A program made the position numbers and the translations under genes. From Thamnocephalis sphaerospora (taxonomy: Eukaryota > Zoopagomycota > Zoopagomycetes > Zoopagales > Sigmoideomycetaceae): a DNA stretch of 37,357 bases. The stretch covers positions 1 through 37,357 of the forward strand of contig KZ992510.1 of NCBI GenBank assembly GCA_003614735.1. Direction: 5' to 3'. The notes under the pieces were generated by a model, which worked only from the letters and a program-made list of their open reading frames with translations, ran no database searches and had not been told where the DNA came from. Positions 23,916 through 35,230 of this stretch are shown in pieces. Each line of letters opens with the position of its first letter. Positions within the stretch are counted from its first letter, which is position 1.

Positions 23916-24478
23916 TCGCCTGCCCAATAAAGATACCACCGCAAAGTATCGCTAGTTTACATGTGCGCACATGCTACACGTTCCACAATCTTCGCCTTTG
24001 CAACTTGGCTGGTTCTGGTGCTTGATCATTTCGCTATTGGCACGGTGCTGGTGGTCAACACTGGTGTTATCGACACTGTCTTTTTGCTACCACAATGAGA
24101 CTACAATGTGCAACGCCGTGTAGGGTACCGTCGGTAGCTGCTGCTGATACTGTACCACTTGATGGTGCATCGCCAGCGGTGCTGACGTACTGCCCGCGAC
24201 GACAGCCTGTATTTAGCTGGGTGCACCCAAGGTGGGCTTGTGTGCTAGTGACCACCAGCTACGTGACATCTTGTACATCGACTTGCAACTCGCACAGTTC
24301 CACTGCCTGTTCTCAGCCATCTGGTGCGCAGTCAAAGGCCGCGCGAGTATTTGTTCTGCGTCTTGGCAAGCTTCTGCTAGACAGGCTACGTGGCGCGTTT
24401 AGTTGCGGTGCTCAAGCTTACGTCAGGATCTATTGGATACGCGCTGTCCAAGCCAGCGCAGCGACAGTCGTTGGCGCC
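23916..24478. other. Intergenic region
   Basis: 3' flank of the 753-aa gene, with the poly(A) signal at 23927-23932, and upstream region of the permease. No other feature seen. Confidence 0.55.
23927..23932 (+). terminator. Poly(A) signal AATAAA
   Basis: Canonical AATAAA 12 bp after the proposed stop of the membrane-anchored gene. It supports the position of that gene's 3' end. Confidence 0.5.
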
Positions 24479-26148
24479 ATGGGCGAGCGTCTAAGGAACA
24501 CCACGACCGCGCCGATGCGCGAGGCGCACTCGACAACAGCTCGCAATAGCATTTCGTCATCTCACTATGCCAGCACTACAGACTTGTCCGTCAAGGTGTC
24601 CATCGCGGAAGGCTTTGACTCTACTACCACGTTGGTGCCCACCATCGGCATCACATCTGGCATTGGCATCCTCATGAGCTGTCTGATGAGTGCCGAAAAC
24701 TTTCTGATTCCAGGATCGGTATGGCAACTAACAGGCTCAGTCGGCATGTCCTTTATCATGTGGGCGGTTGGTGCTATCATGCATATGTTTGGTGGCCTAT
24801 GTTACGTCGAGCTTGGCCTGATGCTACCGCAAAGCGGCGGCGAAAAGGTGTATCTCAGCTACTGCTACCGGTATCCACGTGAACTACTTGGCTATGCGTT
24901 TTCCTGGATCATGATCCTGTAAGCAGGCCTATGTAGCCAGTGTACACCGCATGCGCACAGACTAACGGTATGTCTGCCACGTGTAGCGTGATGACTCCTG
25001 CAAATCTTGCTGCGCAGATGGTCATCTTTGGCCAGTACATCCTATACGCAGCGACCGGAGATGCGGTAATTGATGAAGCAGAACGAGTGCGCAAAGACTG
25101 GATGGCACGCGGCATAGGTATTGCTGGCCTGGCGATCATCGTCGCGCTCAACACCTTTAGCATGCGCTGGGCAAACCGCGTGCACAATGTACTGACGCTG
25201 GGCAAAATAATGGCCAAGTTGCTTATTATCGGTCTTGGGCTGGCCGTCATGACCGGTGGGCTGGACATACCAGACACCGGCAACTGGGACGAGCCGTTTG
25301 CAGGCACGTCCACCAATGCGCTAGACTATGCGCTGGCATCTCTACGGGTTGGACTAGCTTTCTGCGGCTGGGGTAATCTCAACTACGCCATCAGCGAAGT
25401 GAAGCGACCGGAACGCACGCTGCCCATCTCCATACTCTCCTCCATTACGCTTGGTGCCGCACTGATGCTGTTGCTAAACGCTGCATACACAGTCACGCTA
25501 CCGGCCAGCGTGGCTTTTGCCGCACAGGAGGTGATTGTCGGCACGTTTGGCGCTGCAACTCTCGGTGCTGTCGCTGGTCAAGTGTTGATTCCCATCCTGC
25601 TTGCAGTCGTTGCCTTTGGCGCTGCTTCAGCGAGCATCCTCGTCTGCAGTCGTGTTCTTCACGAGGCTGCGCGTTCAAACTACTTGCCAGGATGGCGTTT
25701 TCTCAGTATTGTACACGTCGGCAGCAACACACCACGCCGCTGTATCCTAGCCAACGGAATCCTCGCCCTGATTGCACTGGTGGTCCCTCCTCCCGGCAGA
25801 GCCTTTGACTTTCTCGTCGAAGTAAGCGGCTTTTCCTACTTTCTTTACATGGGTCTGGCTGTTCTTGGCCTCATTATTGTACGCTACACCGAGCCGGCCA
25901 AGGCGCGTCCGTTTAAGGTCTGGATTATCGTGCCCATCATCTTTACCACTTACATTCTCATCACCCTGGTCACTGCATTTCTCCCTCCAGCCGATGGCAA
26001 GGTTGTTGATGAGTATGGCATCACGTATTTCCTGCCTTCTGTTGTAAGCATCCTGTTCAGCTTGTTTGGAGTACCGTTCTGGTTTGTCTACGTTATTTGT
26101 AACGGTAGCTGGCGCGTGGCATGGCGCCGGTGTATCCGCTGTGCTTAG
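24479..26148 (+). CDS. Mup1/LAT-type amino-acid permease
   Basis: Two exons, 24479-24918 and 24987-26148, give 533 aa; the 68-bp intron has CTAAC. It is an APC-superfamily transporter of the fungal Mup1/Mup3 (L-type) kind, with about 12 membrane helices, probably for methionine or other neutral amino acids at the plasma membrane. Family marks are LTGSVGMS and the following W-x-x-GA helix, LPQSGGEKVYL (GGEK 120-123), and the TM6-region motif F-C-GWGNLNY with SEVKRPERTLP. The cytosolic N-terminus (about 50 aa) is Ser/Thr-rich and has few lysines. Odd point: the usual TM1 signature GTGIF or GSAIF is replaced by MSAENFLIPG (70-79). The C-terminus is short after the last helix, and a small further exon cannot be excluded. 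Confidence 0.9.
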
Positions 26149-26651
26149 CATTAAGATGACGCCGCATGCTGTAATCATGAGTTTGGACATATGCGGCTTT
26201 CAATACACGGTGCGATTTGTGCCAAAGCAAGCTCAAGTCCTATTGACCGTGTTTATGCAGTTGAGCACAAGCCACGCAGTATACTGTTGGTATTCAACAG
26301 GCGTACTCGCTGTGGTGCTGTCAGTTTTCATCGTATGTGGGTAGCGCAACGGTATATGGCACTACATCAATGGCACTACATCAATGGCACTACATCAGTA
26401 CCAGTATGTACAAAGGTAATAATGCTAGCCTTGCCCGTATATTTGAACGCAAAGAAATACGCAGCAGCCAGCTTGCTCCTTTTTTACGGGGCAATGGCCG
26501 CTACTGAGGCGCATTTTGTTCATGCAACTACCGTGGACATCAGCTTTGCATGCGCTGCTCAGTCTTACCACAGACCATTAAATGTTTTGGGTTTGGCTAT
26601 TGGTGGTGCCTTTTTTCGTGCCTCTCTTCTACACATCGATTACGTGCCAAC
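26149..26651. other. Intergenic region
   Basis: Between the permease stop and the prp3 start. Its only notable feature is the 14-bp tandem repeat at 26356-26397. Confidence 0.55.
26356..26397. repeat. 14-bp tandem repeat, three perfect copies
   Basis: ATGGCACTACATCA repeated three times head to tail without mismatch, upstream of prp3 and downstream of the permease. Confidence 0.9.
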
Positions 26652-28895
26652 ATGTCTACACCCCAACGCACGCCAGAGGAGGTGGGCGACAGTGCGTGGC
26701 GACGCAGACTTGCCGGAGCTGATGGCGTGCCGCTCTCTACAACAGGTGGCCGCTTTTCTCGCGCAAAAGAAGCGCGAAGTGGAGGAGCGGCTGAGGCAGA
26801 TTCAGGAACAGCATCGCGCGAATGCTAGCGCCTCGAGCCAGGCCACGCCCATGGCTGGCGTTGTTGCAGCAAAGGCAGATAGCGCGCGCCAGCTTGCAGA
26901 GATACGGGCGCGCGTGCAAGCTGGAATCGCCAAGCACGGCGCTTTGGCAAGTATATTCACATGCATGCCACTAGACGGCACACCGGCTAATCCTTTGTCC
27001 TAGGCACAACGGCCTTTTGGTGCTGGCGCAGGCATGGGTGCGCAGTCGGAACCGCGAATTCCAGGACGCAGTGGCCTGGCTGCACCGGCGCATCCGTTGA
27101 TTGCACAGTTGACGGGCGCGGAGAGTGGCATGGATAGCTCTAGTGGTGGAAAGCTGCACCCGCTTATTGGAAACATGCCCAAAGCCAACTTTGCAACGGT
27201 CAAAGTAGGTGAATGTAGTGCGCGTAGACCTACATAACGTTGAAGAGAGGTGTTTGCTGACACGTTGCGTGCCTTACCTCCAGGCCAACCAACGCCTGGG
27301 TGGTGCCAGAAAGGAAATCAAGCTGCTGGATGCACCGGTTGATTTCGCCGATCCCACCAAGAATCCGTACTTTGATCCGAATATTGCTGTTGTCGGGCCA
27401 AAGCAGCGTAACAAGCGCAACTTTAACTTTGTGGGCCAGGGCACCTACACGCGACAGGGAGAGAAGCTGCGCGCACAGGTATGCCGTGACATGCGAGTGA
27501 GTTTTCACGCAGCCAACTAATAGTTGTACCCTCGACCGACTACAGGCACATCTCGAGAGACTGCGCAAGGAGATTGCGGCGAGCACACAGCGGGCTGGTA
27601 TGGAAGTGGAGCTGGATATTGCCGCCGATAAGCAGATTCGGGTGCGTGGTGGTCGCCTGCTGTGTCGCAATACACCACGCTTACAAAGTTGTGTGCGTAT
27701 GCTGGCAGGGAGACCCACCGCCAGATGTGGAGTGGTGGGATGAGCCGCTACTTGAGAATCGCAGCTACGACGATGTGGCTGCCGGCAACATTCGGCTATC
27801 AGGCGAGGACACGCTGGTCACGGTGTATGTGCAGCATCCAGTACCGATTCCGGGTCCACAGGACAAGGCGGCAGATGTAGCACGCCCGCTGCTCCTCACT
27901 GAAAAGGTGCGATGACTGCGATACCGCATATGCTTTTACGTGGTCATGAAGATTGCATGCTGATGTTTACTGCACAAAACATAGGAGCGGAAGAAGCTGC
28001 GCAGACAGCGTCGTCTGGAAACACTAAGGGAAAAGCAGGACAAGATTCGTCTGGGCTTGCTGCCGCCTGAACCACCCAAGGGTAGGTAAACGTTAGTAGA
28101 GGTGCCGACCGTGCGCTGTTTCTGACGCATCGCCCGTTTTGCCACGCCAACACCTAGTCAAACTCAGTAACCTGATGCGCGTACTGGGCAACGAGGCCAT
28201 TCAGGATCCGACCAAGATGGAGGCATATGTACGGAGCGAAGTCCGGAAACGACAGGATAAGCACATGCAGATGAACGAGGAGCGCAAGCTTACCGACGAT
28301 CAGCGGCGAGAGAAGCGGCGTCAGAAGCTGGATGAGGACGCAGCCAAGGGCATCCATGTTTTGGTGTTTCGGTGTGTAGCATACACAGCGCATCAATGGC
28401 CCAACTGCTGCACGCCTGCTAACTTTTGCGGTGAATACGCACAGGATCAATGATCTGACACATCCACAGAAAAAATTCAAAGTGGAAACCAACGCTAACC
28501 AGCTGGCACTTACAGGTGTCGCCATCATCCACACTCGCACCAGTCTGGTGATAGTCGAGGGCGGACCCAAGAGCATCAAGACGTACAAGAAGCTGATGTT
28601 GCGCCGAATCAAGTGGAGCGATCCGGACGCTGAGATGCTGGATGCGGACGAAGAGCAAGATGGCGGCGATATGGATGTAGATGCACCTGGTGACGAGCGT
28701 CGGCCGAACCGCTGCGTGCTTGCTTGGGAAGGTCAGGTGGCAGGACGATCGTTCAAGGGCTTCCGCTTCCGGCGATGCCCTACGGAGTCTGCCGTCAAGG
28801 AAGCGCTAAAGCACAATCGTGCGGCGCATTACTGGGATATCGCCCGTAATATCCGCGAAGAAGATATTCTTGGCGACTCCAACGAGGCCGTGTGA
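26652..28895 (+). CDS. prp3: U4/U6 snRNP splicing factor Prp3
   Basis: Nine exons (26652-26681, 26746-26950, 27032-27204, 27284-27478, 27546-27641, 27709-27906, 27985-28081, 28158-28371, 28445-28895) encode 552 aa. Prp3 holds U4/U6 snRNA in the tri-snRNP. Matches in order: a helical AKADSARQLAEIRARVQ segment, MPKANF, DVEWWDEPL, ERKKLRRQRR with IRLGLLPPEPPK, SNLMRVLGNEAIQDPT, KKFKVETNANQLALTGV, and a C-terminal ferredoxin-like (DUF1115) domain to HYWDIARNI. Human Prp3 is about 680 aa; its N-terminal PWI region is missing here. The start is uncertain: the ATG at 26652 needs a 64-bp first intron, while an ATG at 26722 would enter exon 2 directly. The exon 2/3 border is set by keeping frame, using the acceptor at 27031. 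An AATAAA begins 3 bp after the stop. Confidence 0.94.
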
Positions 28896-29287
28896 GGCAA
28901 TAAATGTAGGCATCTCACGACTGTCGGCGCGCGCTGGGCGCATCAGACGGCACTTGCAGCTACCGCGACCAGGTGCACTCCTGAGGACTCGAGACATCAG
29001 CAGGTCATGGGCAAGTGTTGGGTTGGGTGTGCTTTTTGTGCCAGCATCTGAATACAGCTAGGCCACATTTTTTGACCGCTGGGGAACAGTCCGCTGATAT
29101 TTATCAAGTATCTGCAAACTCGCGAGTGCCTGGAACCTACTGTCTGATCAGCGCTCCCAGCCTGGCTAACGGTTCGCTGACTAGCATGGTGCAAGCACAA
29201 GTACGCGGTAAAAAGTCGGGCCGCGGGCTATTTTCTGGCAATAACACTTGCGATCTGTAGGCCTTTTGTGGGTTTATCGTCGTTTTA
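28896..29287. other. Intergenic region
   Basis: 3' flank of prp3 up to the tRNA gene. Nothing else recognised. Confidence 0.55.
28899..28904 (+). terminator. Poly(A) signal AATAAA after prp3
   Basis: AATAAA begins three bases after the prp3 stop codon, so the 3' untranslated region is very short if this signal is used. Confidence 0.5.
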
Positions 29288-29370
29288 GGTTACTTGGCCG
29301 AGTGGTTAAGGCGGCAGTCTTAAGAACTGCTCCCGGCGACGGGGCGCGAGTTCGAACCTCGCAGTAACCA
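29288..29370 (+). tRNA. tRNA-Leu (anticodon UAA)
   Basis: The 83-nt class II tRNA folds fully. The acceptor stem GGTTACT pairs with AGTAACC, with discriminator A. The D arm contains GAGTGGTTAAGGC. The anticodon stem GCAGT/ACTGC holds loop CTTAAGA, giving anticodon TAA. There is a long CCCG..CGGGG variable arm, and the T stem GCGAG/CTCGC holds loop TTCGAAC. It reads UUA leucine codons. No intron. A TTTT pol III stop lies 20 nt downstream. The internal B box GTTCGAACC is intact. Confidence 0.97.
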
Positions 29371-29389
29371 TCACACTTTCTTTCTGCTC

Positions 29390-29393
29390 TTTT
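29390..29393 (+). terminator. RNA polymerase III T-run terminator
   Basis: TTTT 20 nt after the tRNA 3' end, the first run of four T's downstream. Confidence 0.6.
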
Positions 29394-29605
29394 AGCCTCT
29401 TATGCGAGTGAGGCGCGTGACTGGGGTTTTGCTGTGAATTTTAGCTTTTGTATGCCAAGACGCTACGACGCTGAGCGTGCAAGGGCGCGCAGTCAGGCTT
29501 TGCGTAGCGGTTGCTTGGCTCTCTTGGCACTGACGGCTCCTTTCCTACAACCCTGTTCTCCTCCCTTCGCCTACACCGTGCCGCCGTCTGTTTGGCATAT
29601 CAAAC

Positions 29606-30953
29606 ATGAACAGTCCTGCCGCAATTGTGACAACGCCGGAAATGCTTGACGTACGCCAAACGGCAGTAGAGAATGACCGTGCGCTTGCGTCGCATAGAGG
29701 CCAGCCATTGCCTGAGGAATTGCTTTTTTGCGTCCTGGTGGTAGGGAGGAGGCGGCGCTGCGACCAAGAGAAAACCTGCCACTCACAGTACTCTGTCCTG
29801 CGTCCGCAGCGCCTGGATGAAACGGATCTGCGTACGATGCTGCACGCCAGCCGACAGCTGCGACGCTTGGCGAGAGACACGCTGCTGTGGCGCTATATCC
29901 GTCGTATTCGTGTGCCTTACCAGCTGGCTGCTCTCCTGACGAGGCCGTCACGGCCAGACCGAGCGACACTGGCGCAGCGCAACATTCTACGCGGCCTAGC
30001 GCTCGATCAGGGCATTCGCGATGGTCGTTACATTGGTTCGATTGCGCAACGGTCAGCCTATGATGCACAGCAGCGTATCGTGTCAAACATGACACGGCTT
30101 CATCTGAAGTTGCGTCTGCGTAGACGGCCCAGTCTCCAAACACTACGGTAATTAATGCGATGATAACGTAGTACGGTAAGGATAGCCGCTCACCACGCGT
30201 CAGAGAGCGCAATCTGGTGCCTGCAGAGATGGCCACGCTACATCCAATGCTACAGCCTGATCCCATGCAGCTCGGTCAAAGTGGTGGAGAGACATGCAAA
30301 CTTGAGGGTTCGTTCGAGACTGCCAATGCCCCCTCGCGTTTGCTGTCTACGGGTGATGTAGCGTCAGTCGCTACGGCAAGTGCCACCACCGCACTAGCCA
30401 CAGCCGTCACCGTAGCACGTCGCCGATCAGGTTGTGCGCCAGCTTTGCTAGGACGTGCCCTTGGGCTGAAGAGGGCGCTACGTCAAGACAGGTTATCTCG
30501 GCACCTGCAGTGTCGACAGTTGCAAGGAAATCAGCAGTCGTCTGCGACATTACATAGTAAGGAAGCGTCTTTTGCAATGCGCATGCGCCGACGCTGGCCG
30601 TAGCTTACGATTACCCAAACGCAACCGTATCTATTGTCTGGTCAACAGTGCAATATCCAGACTTGCTTGCGACACAGTTGCGCATCACACACAGGTTGTG
30701 TGCGACAGAACTCCATACTCGCCTACTCCAACGCCCGTCAGCTGCCCATATTGTGGATACGCTGCATCTCATTCCGACTTCCCCCGCATCGGCCCGCCTT
30801 CTTTGTCCGCCGGTACGTCCGCGTATTCATTTCTACGAGTCACTCGTTTCCAGCGTGCCCGCTGCCACCGGGCATACGGTCGTACCAGTACCCCGGCTGC
30901 CGCACTTCAAACCGTCCGTCCATGTCCGTCCGCCGCCAGCCCCGTTACCTTAG
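29606..30953 (+). CDS. F-box protein with RPEL-like repeats
   Basis: Exons 29606-29740, 29810-30147, 30204-30556 and 30604-30953 encode 391 aa. An F-box at about 35-75 has the LPEELL..VL..L...DL spacing and ends in LARDTLLW. It should bind Skp1 in an SCF ubiquitin ligase. Behind it are RPEL-like units: RPDRATLAQRNIL (93-105), RPSLQTLRERNLVP (151-164) and RPSAAHIVDTLHLIP (319-333). The last two are preceded by a helix of the form L..L.RR/LLQRP, and a further degenerate unit sits near 235-260. RPEL motifs bind G-actin in MRTF and Phactr proteins; actin binding here is inferred. The first donor (GTAGGG, 29741) was chosen because it gives exact F-box spacing. Introns 2 and 3 are short (56 and 47 bp) but reopen the frame exactly where the repeat pattern continues. 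The C-terminus is Pro/Val-rich. Confidence 0.78.
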
Positions 30954-31482
30954 TGCTGCCCTGTTAATGGCTAGGATGCAAGGTGCGCAGAGTGCATGGG
31001 CATTAGCTTTGAACTTGCAACGGCCGTAACGCTGCGTCAGAATGCTAGCTTGGCTTGTAAGAGACACCGACTCCTTGGTACACAAGAATGCGCCTTTGTT
31101 TTAGCCATCAGCGCCACCGCCTCCTAATATATCCTTCATCAACGCATTCGCCAGTGCCACGCTTCTCTTTCTCTCCTCTTCTTCATTACCACCACTTTCG
31201 TCACTATTCTCTCGACAACAACAGCGGTGCTGGCTAACCGCTGTTTCTCCGCGACACTTGCATTGGTTCTTTGCTGGCGTAACATACCATTTCATTTCGT
31301 TACATTGTTCAGTCCTGGAACCTGAAGCATAGTATACGACTTGCTTCGCACCCGCATACGTTGCCGGCAACACCTTGTCTTTGCATTTGCTGCCTCTTTG
31401 TCCGCTCGCTTGCCCACCACCTGCCGTGCCCTCTGTTACGCTTGCATCCACGTCGCTGGTCGACCATTACCTTACTTTTGCC
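30954..31482. other. Intergenic region
   Basis: Between two + strand genes. Promoter of the membrane protein gene is presumed; no other feature seen. Confidence 0.5.
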
Positions 31483-32484
31483 ATGGCATGTGTTTATCGC
31501 TCAGCGCATACCATGAACGCTATGGCGTCGCTACTACTTTTCCTGCTGCTGGCCAGCATCAGTGTACATGCATGGACGGCGTCTGCTGCTGCTCCGCCAG
31601 CATACCTGGCGCCTACACCTGTACGGTTGCATAGGCGCCAGGCACGTCCTGCGACACCGCCGACAGCATTGCCGCCATCATCAGCATCATCACCATTGCC
31701 GCCTTCTACTCTGCCAACGTCTACCGCACCGATTGGCCGTGCAAACGCCAGTCCGAGCAAGTTGGTGGCTGCCGAGCTGGTGGGAAACACGGCCGAACCC
31801 CCTACAGGCGTCATCTCACCTGATCAGTGCAGCTCGCAGTCGTACACCATTGACAATTTCATGATACTGGGCTGCACCAATCTGAGAAGTGAGAGGCCGT
31901 GGTGCCATATGGATGCCAATGCAACCAGCACAGCACCCTCGCCATCACCAGATGCACCCATTGTGCCTACTACAAAGGGAAGCATGTGGCGTGGATGCAA
32001 AGAGAGTGCCGATATTGTCTACCAGGCCAAGGATCCGAGCGGGCGACTCGTCCAGTGCGATCCCTTCACCCCGCTGCTCAACACCGATTGGGACGTTCAG
32101 GGTTGCTACGCTTTGACGCGCGATCGCCCTAATGCGCCGCTGCAGTGCATGAGCAACGGCAGGCTGTTACGCTGCACGGGCGTGCGCAAAATGCTCGACG
32201 CACCCGTGATCCCCGAGGATGGATCTGACGACGGTTCTTCCGAACGTATTGGCGCTCCAAACACGCCTGGGACCACGGAGGCGTCCGAAAACACGTCTAC
32301 CGTGGAAGCAAAGTCTGTGCAAGGCATTTCCACGGGTGCGCGCGCTGGTATGATTGCCGGCATTATTCTGGCCGGTGCTGGCGTGCTTGGCTTTGCCAGC
32401 GTGCTGATCCGGCGTCGCGTGGTGGAACAGCGTGCTCAGCGCGAACGCAAGCGTCGATTCACCAACTTTGGCATGCCCAATTAA
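31483..32484 (+). CDS. Type I membrane protein with eight-cysteine ectodomain
   Basis: Single exon of 333 aa from the ATG at 31483; an ATG at 31513 is an equally good start. I do not recognise the family. Residues 15-29 are a hydrophobic signal core (ASLLLFLLLASISVH). A Pro/Ser/Thr-rich stalk (about 35-100) follows. The ectodomain has eight cysteines at 116, 131, 141, 172, 192, 208, 222 and 231, enough for four disulfides. N-glycosylation sequons are at 88, 146 and 270. An acidic Ser/Thr linker leads to one membrane helix (about 288-309) and a short, very basic cytosolic tail (RRRVV..RERKRRF). It is probably a cell-surface or secretory-pathway protein, such as a wall sensor or adhesion molecule; that role is a guess. 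It is convergent with the NDR kinase gene. Confidence 0.8.
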   Translation: MACVYRSAHTMNAMASLLLFLLLASISVHAWTASAAAPPAYLAPTPVRLHRRQARPATPPTALPPSSASSPLPPSTLPTSTAPIGRANASPSKLVAAELVGNTAEPPTGVISPDQCSSQSYTIDNFMILGCTNLRSERPWCHMDANATSTAPSPSPDAPIVPTTKGSMWRGCKESADIVYQAKDPSGRLVQCDPFTPLLNTDWDVQGCYALTRDRPNAPLQCMSNGRLLRCTGVRKMLDAPVIPEDGSDDGSSERIGAPNTPGTTEASENTSTVEAKSVQGISTGARAGMIAGIILAGAGVLGFASVLIRRRVVEQRAQRERKRRFTNFGMPN

Positions 32485-32951
32485 CAGACTGCCAATCATC
32501 CTATTGCCGCTGTCGCCACTTGTTCATTCAATCACCGCCGCGTTGCATCGCACTATTCCATCTCGCTCGCCTGTTACTCGTGCCCTTCGCCTGTACCTGC
32601 TTAATATACAGCCGACTATGCTGTTCACCCTGCAGCCGTACATCTCGTCCCTTTGCACTCACTCTGCAGCACCCATCCGATATTCAATGGGCAGTTATGA
32701 CTGCATGCATCATAAACTATGTCTACTGGCACCGTGGCCGCACGGGACGTTTCGCCTATTGAAACGCAAAGCAGCCAGCTCACCCTTTACACAAGTGCGC
32801 ACATGGGGCGTGCGGTATTTGCACTAGCCGCTCGAAGCTCAAAGGAATGGAAATGTTCTCATCGAAAAACAAATGCGCACGCGCAACAGATGAAAGGTGT
32901 GATCGAGCATAGGTAGAAGCGGGTGGAAAAGGGGCCAGAATACGCGTCTGC
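32485..32951. other. Convergent intergenic region
   Basis: Separates the stop codons of the membrane protein gene and the NDR kinase gene. No further feature recognised. Confidence 0.55.
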
Positions 32952-34707
<1,756 letters not shown>

Positions 34708-35230
34708 GGTGCCTGTTTCACAGTAGCACGGAGCGTGCGTCAATACAGCAACAGATAGAACACAGCTGAGCGATGGCTCGTGTATAGGTGCGTGGGCCGG
34801 TGAGAAGCAACAGGGCGGGAGGGCGGAGGAGACTGAAGAGAAGCGTGGACGTGGACAGCCGAGTGCTGGCAGGCAGCGGAAGCAATAAAGCAGCCGCTAT
34901 AGAGCAGACAGACGGCAGGGTGGAGATGAGGTGGAGCTGGTTGAAAGAGAAACGATGAGCAAGAACGCGTGGTTCAAAATGGCCACGCACGAACTAAACA
35001 GGGAATAGAGCAAGGCGAATCAGAAAGTGGCCATCATCCACTCGCCCACACCAAGGCATGCCACACGGCTGGACGCCATGCCACCCATGCGATACCGCAC
35101 ATGTCCCCTAACGTGCACGCGTACACCTGGCCATGACAGCAGCAGCAGCAAGTTGGCTTATTGGATAAATACCATGTCGGCGCACAGATATACACGCGCA
35201 GCAAAAAGCATGGTATGGACAAGCGACCTC
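34708..35230. promoter_or_regulatory. Upstream region of the NDR kinase gene
   Basis: 523 bp between the kinase start and the ChAP gene stop, both on the minus strand. Purine-rich on the + strand, that is CT-rich on the kinase strand. No other feature seen. Confidence 0.5.
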
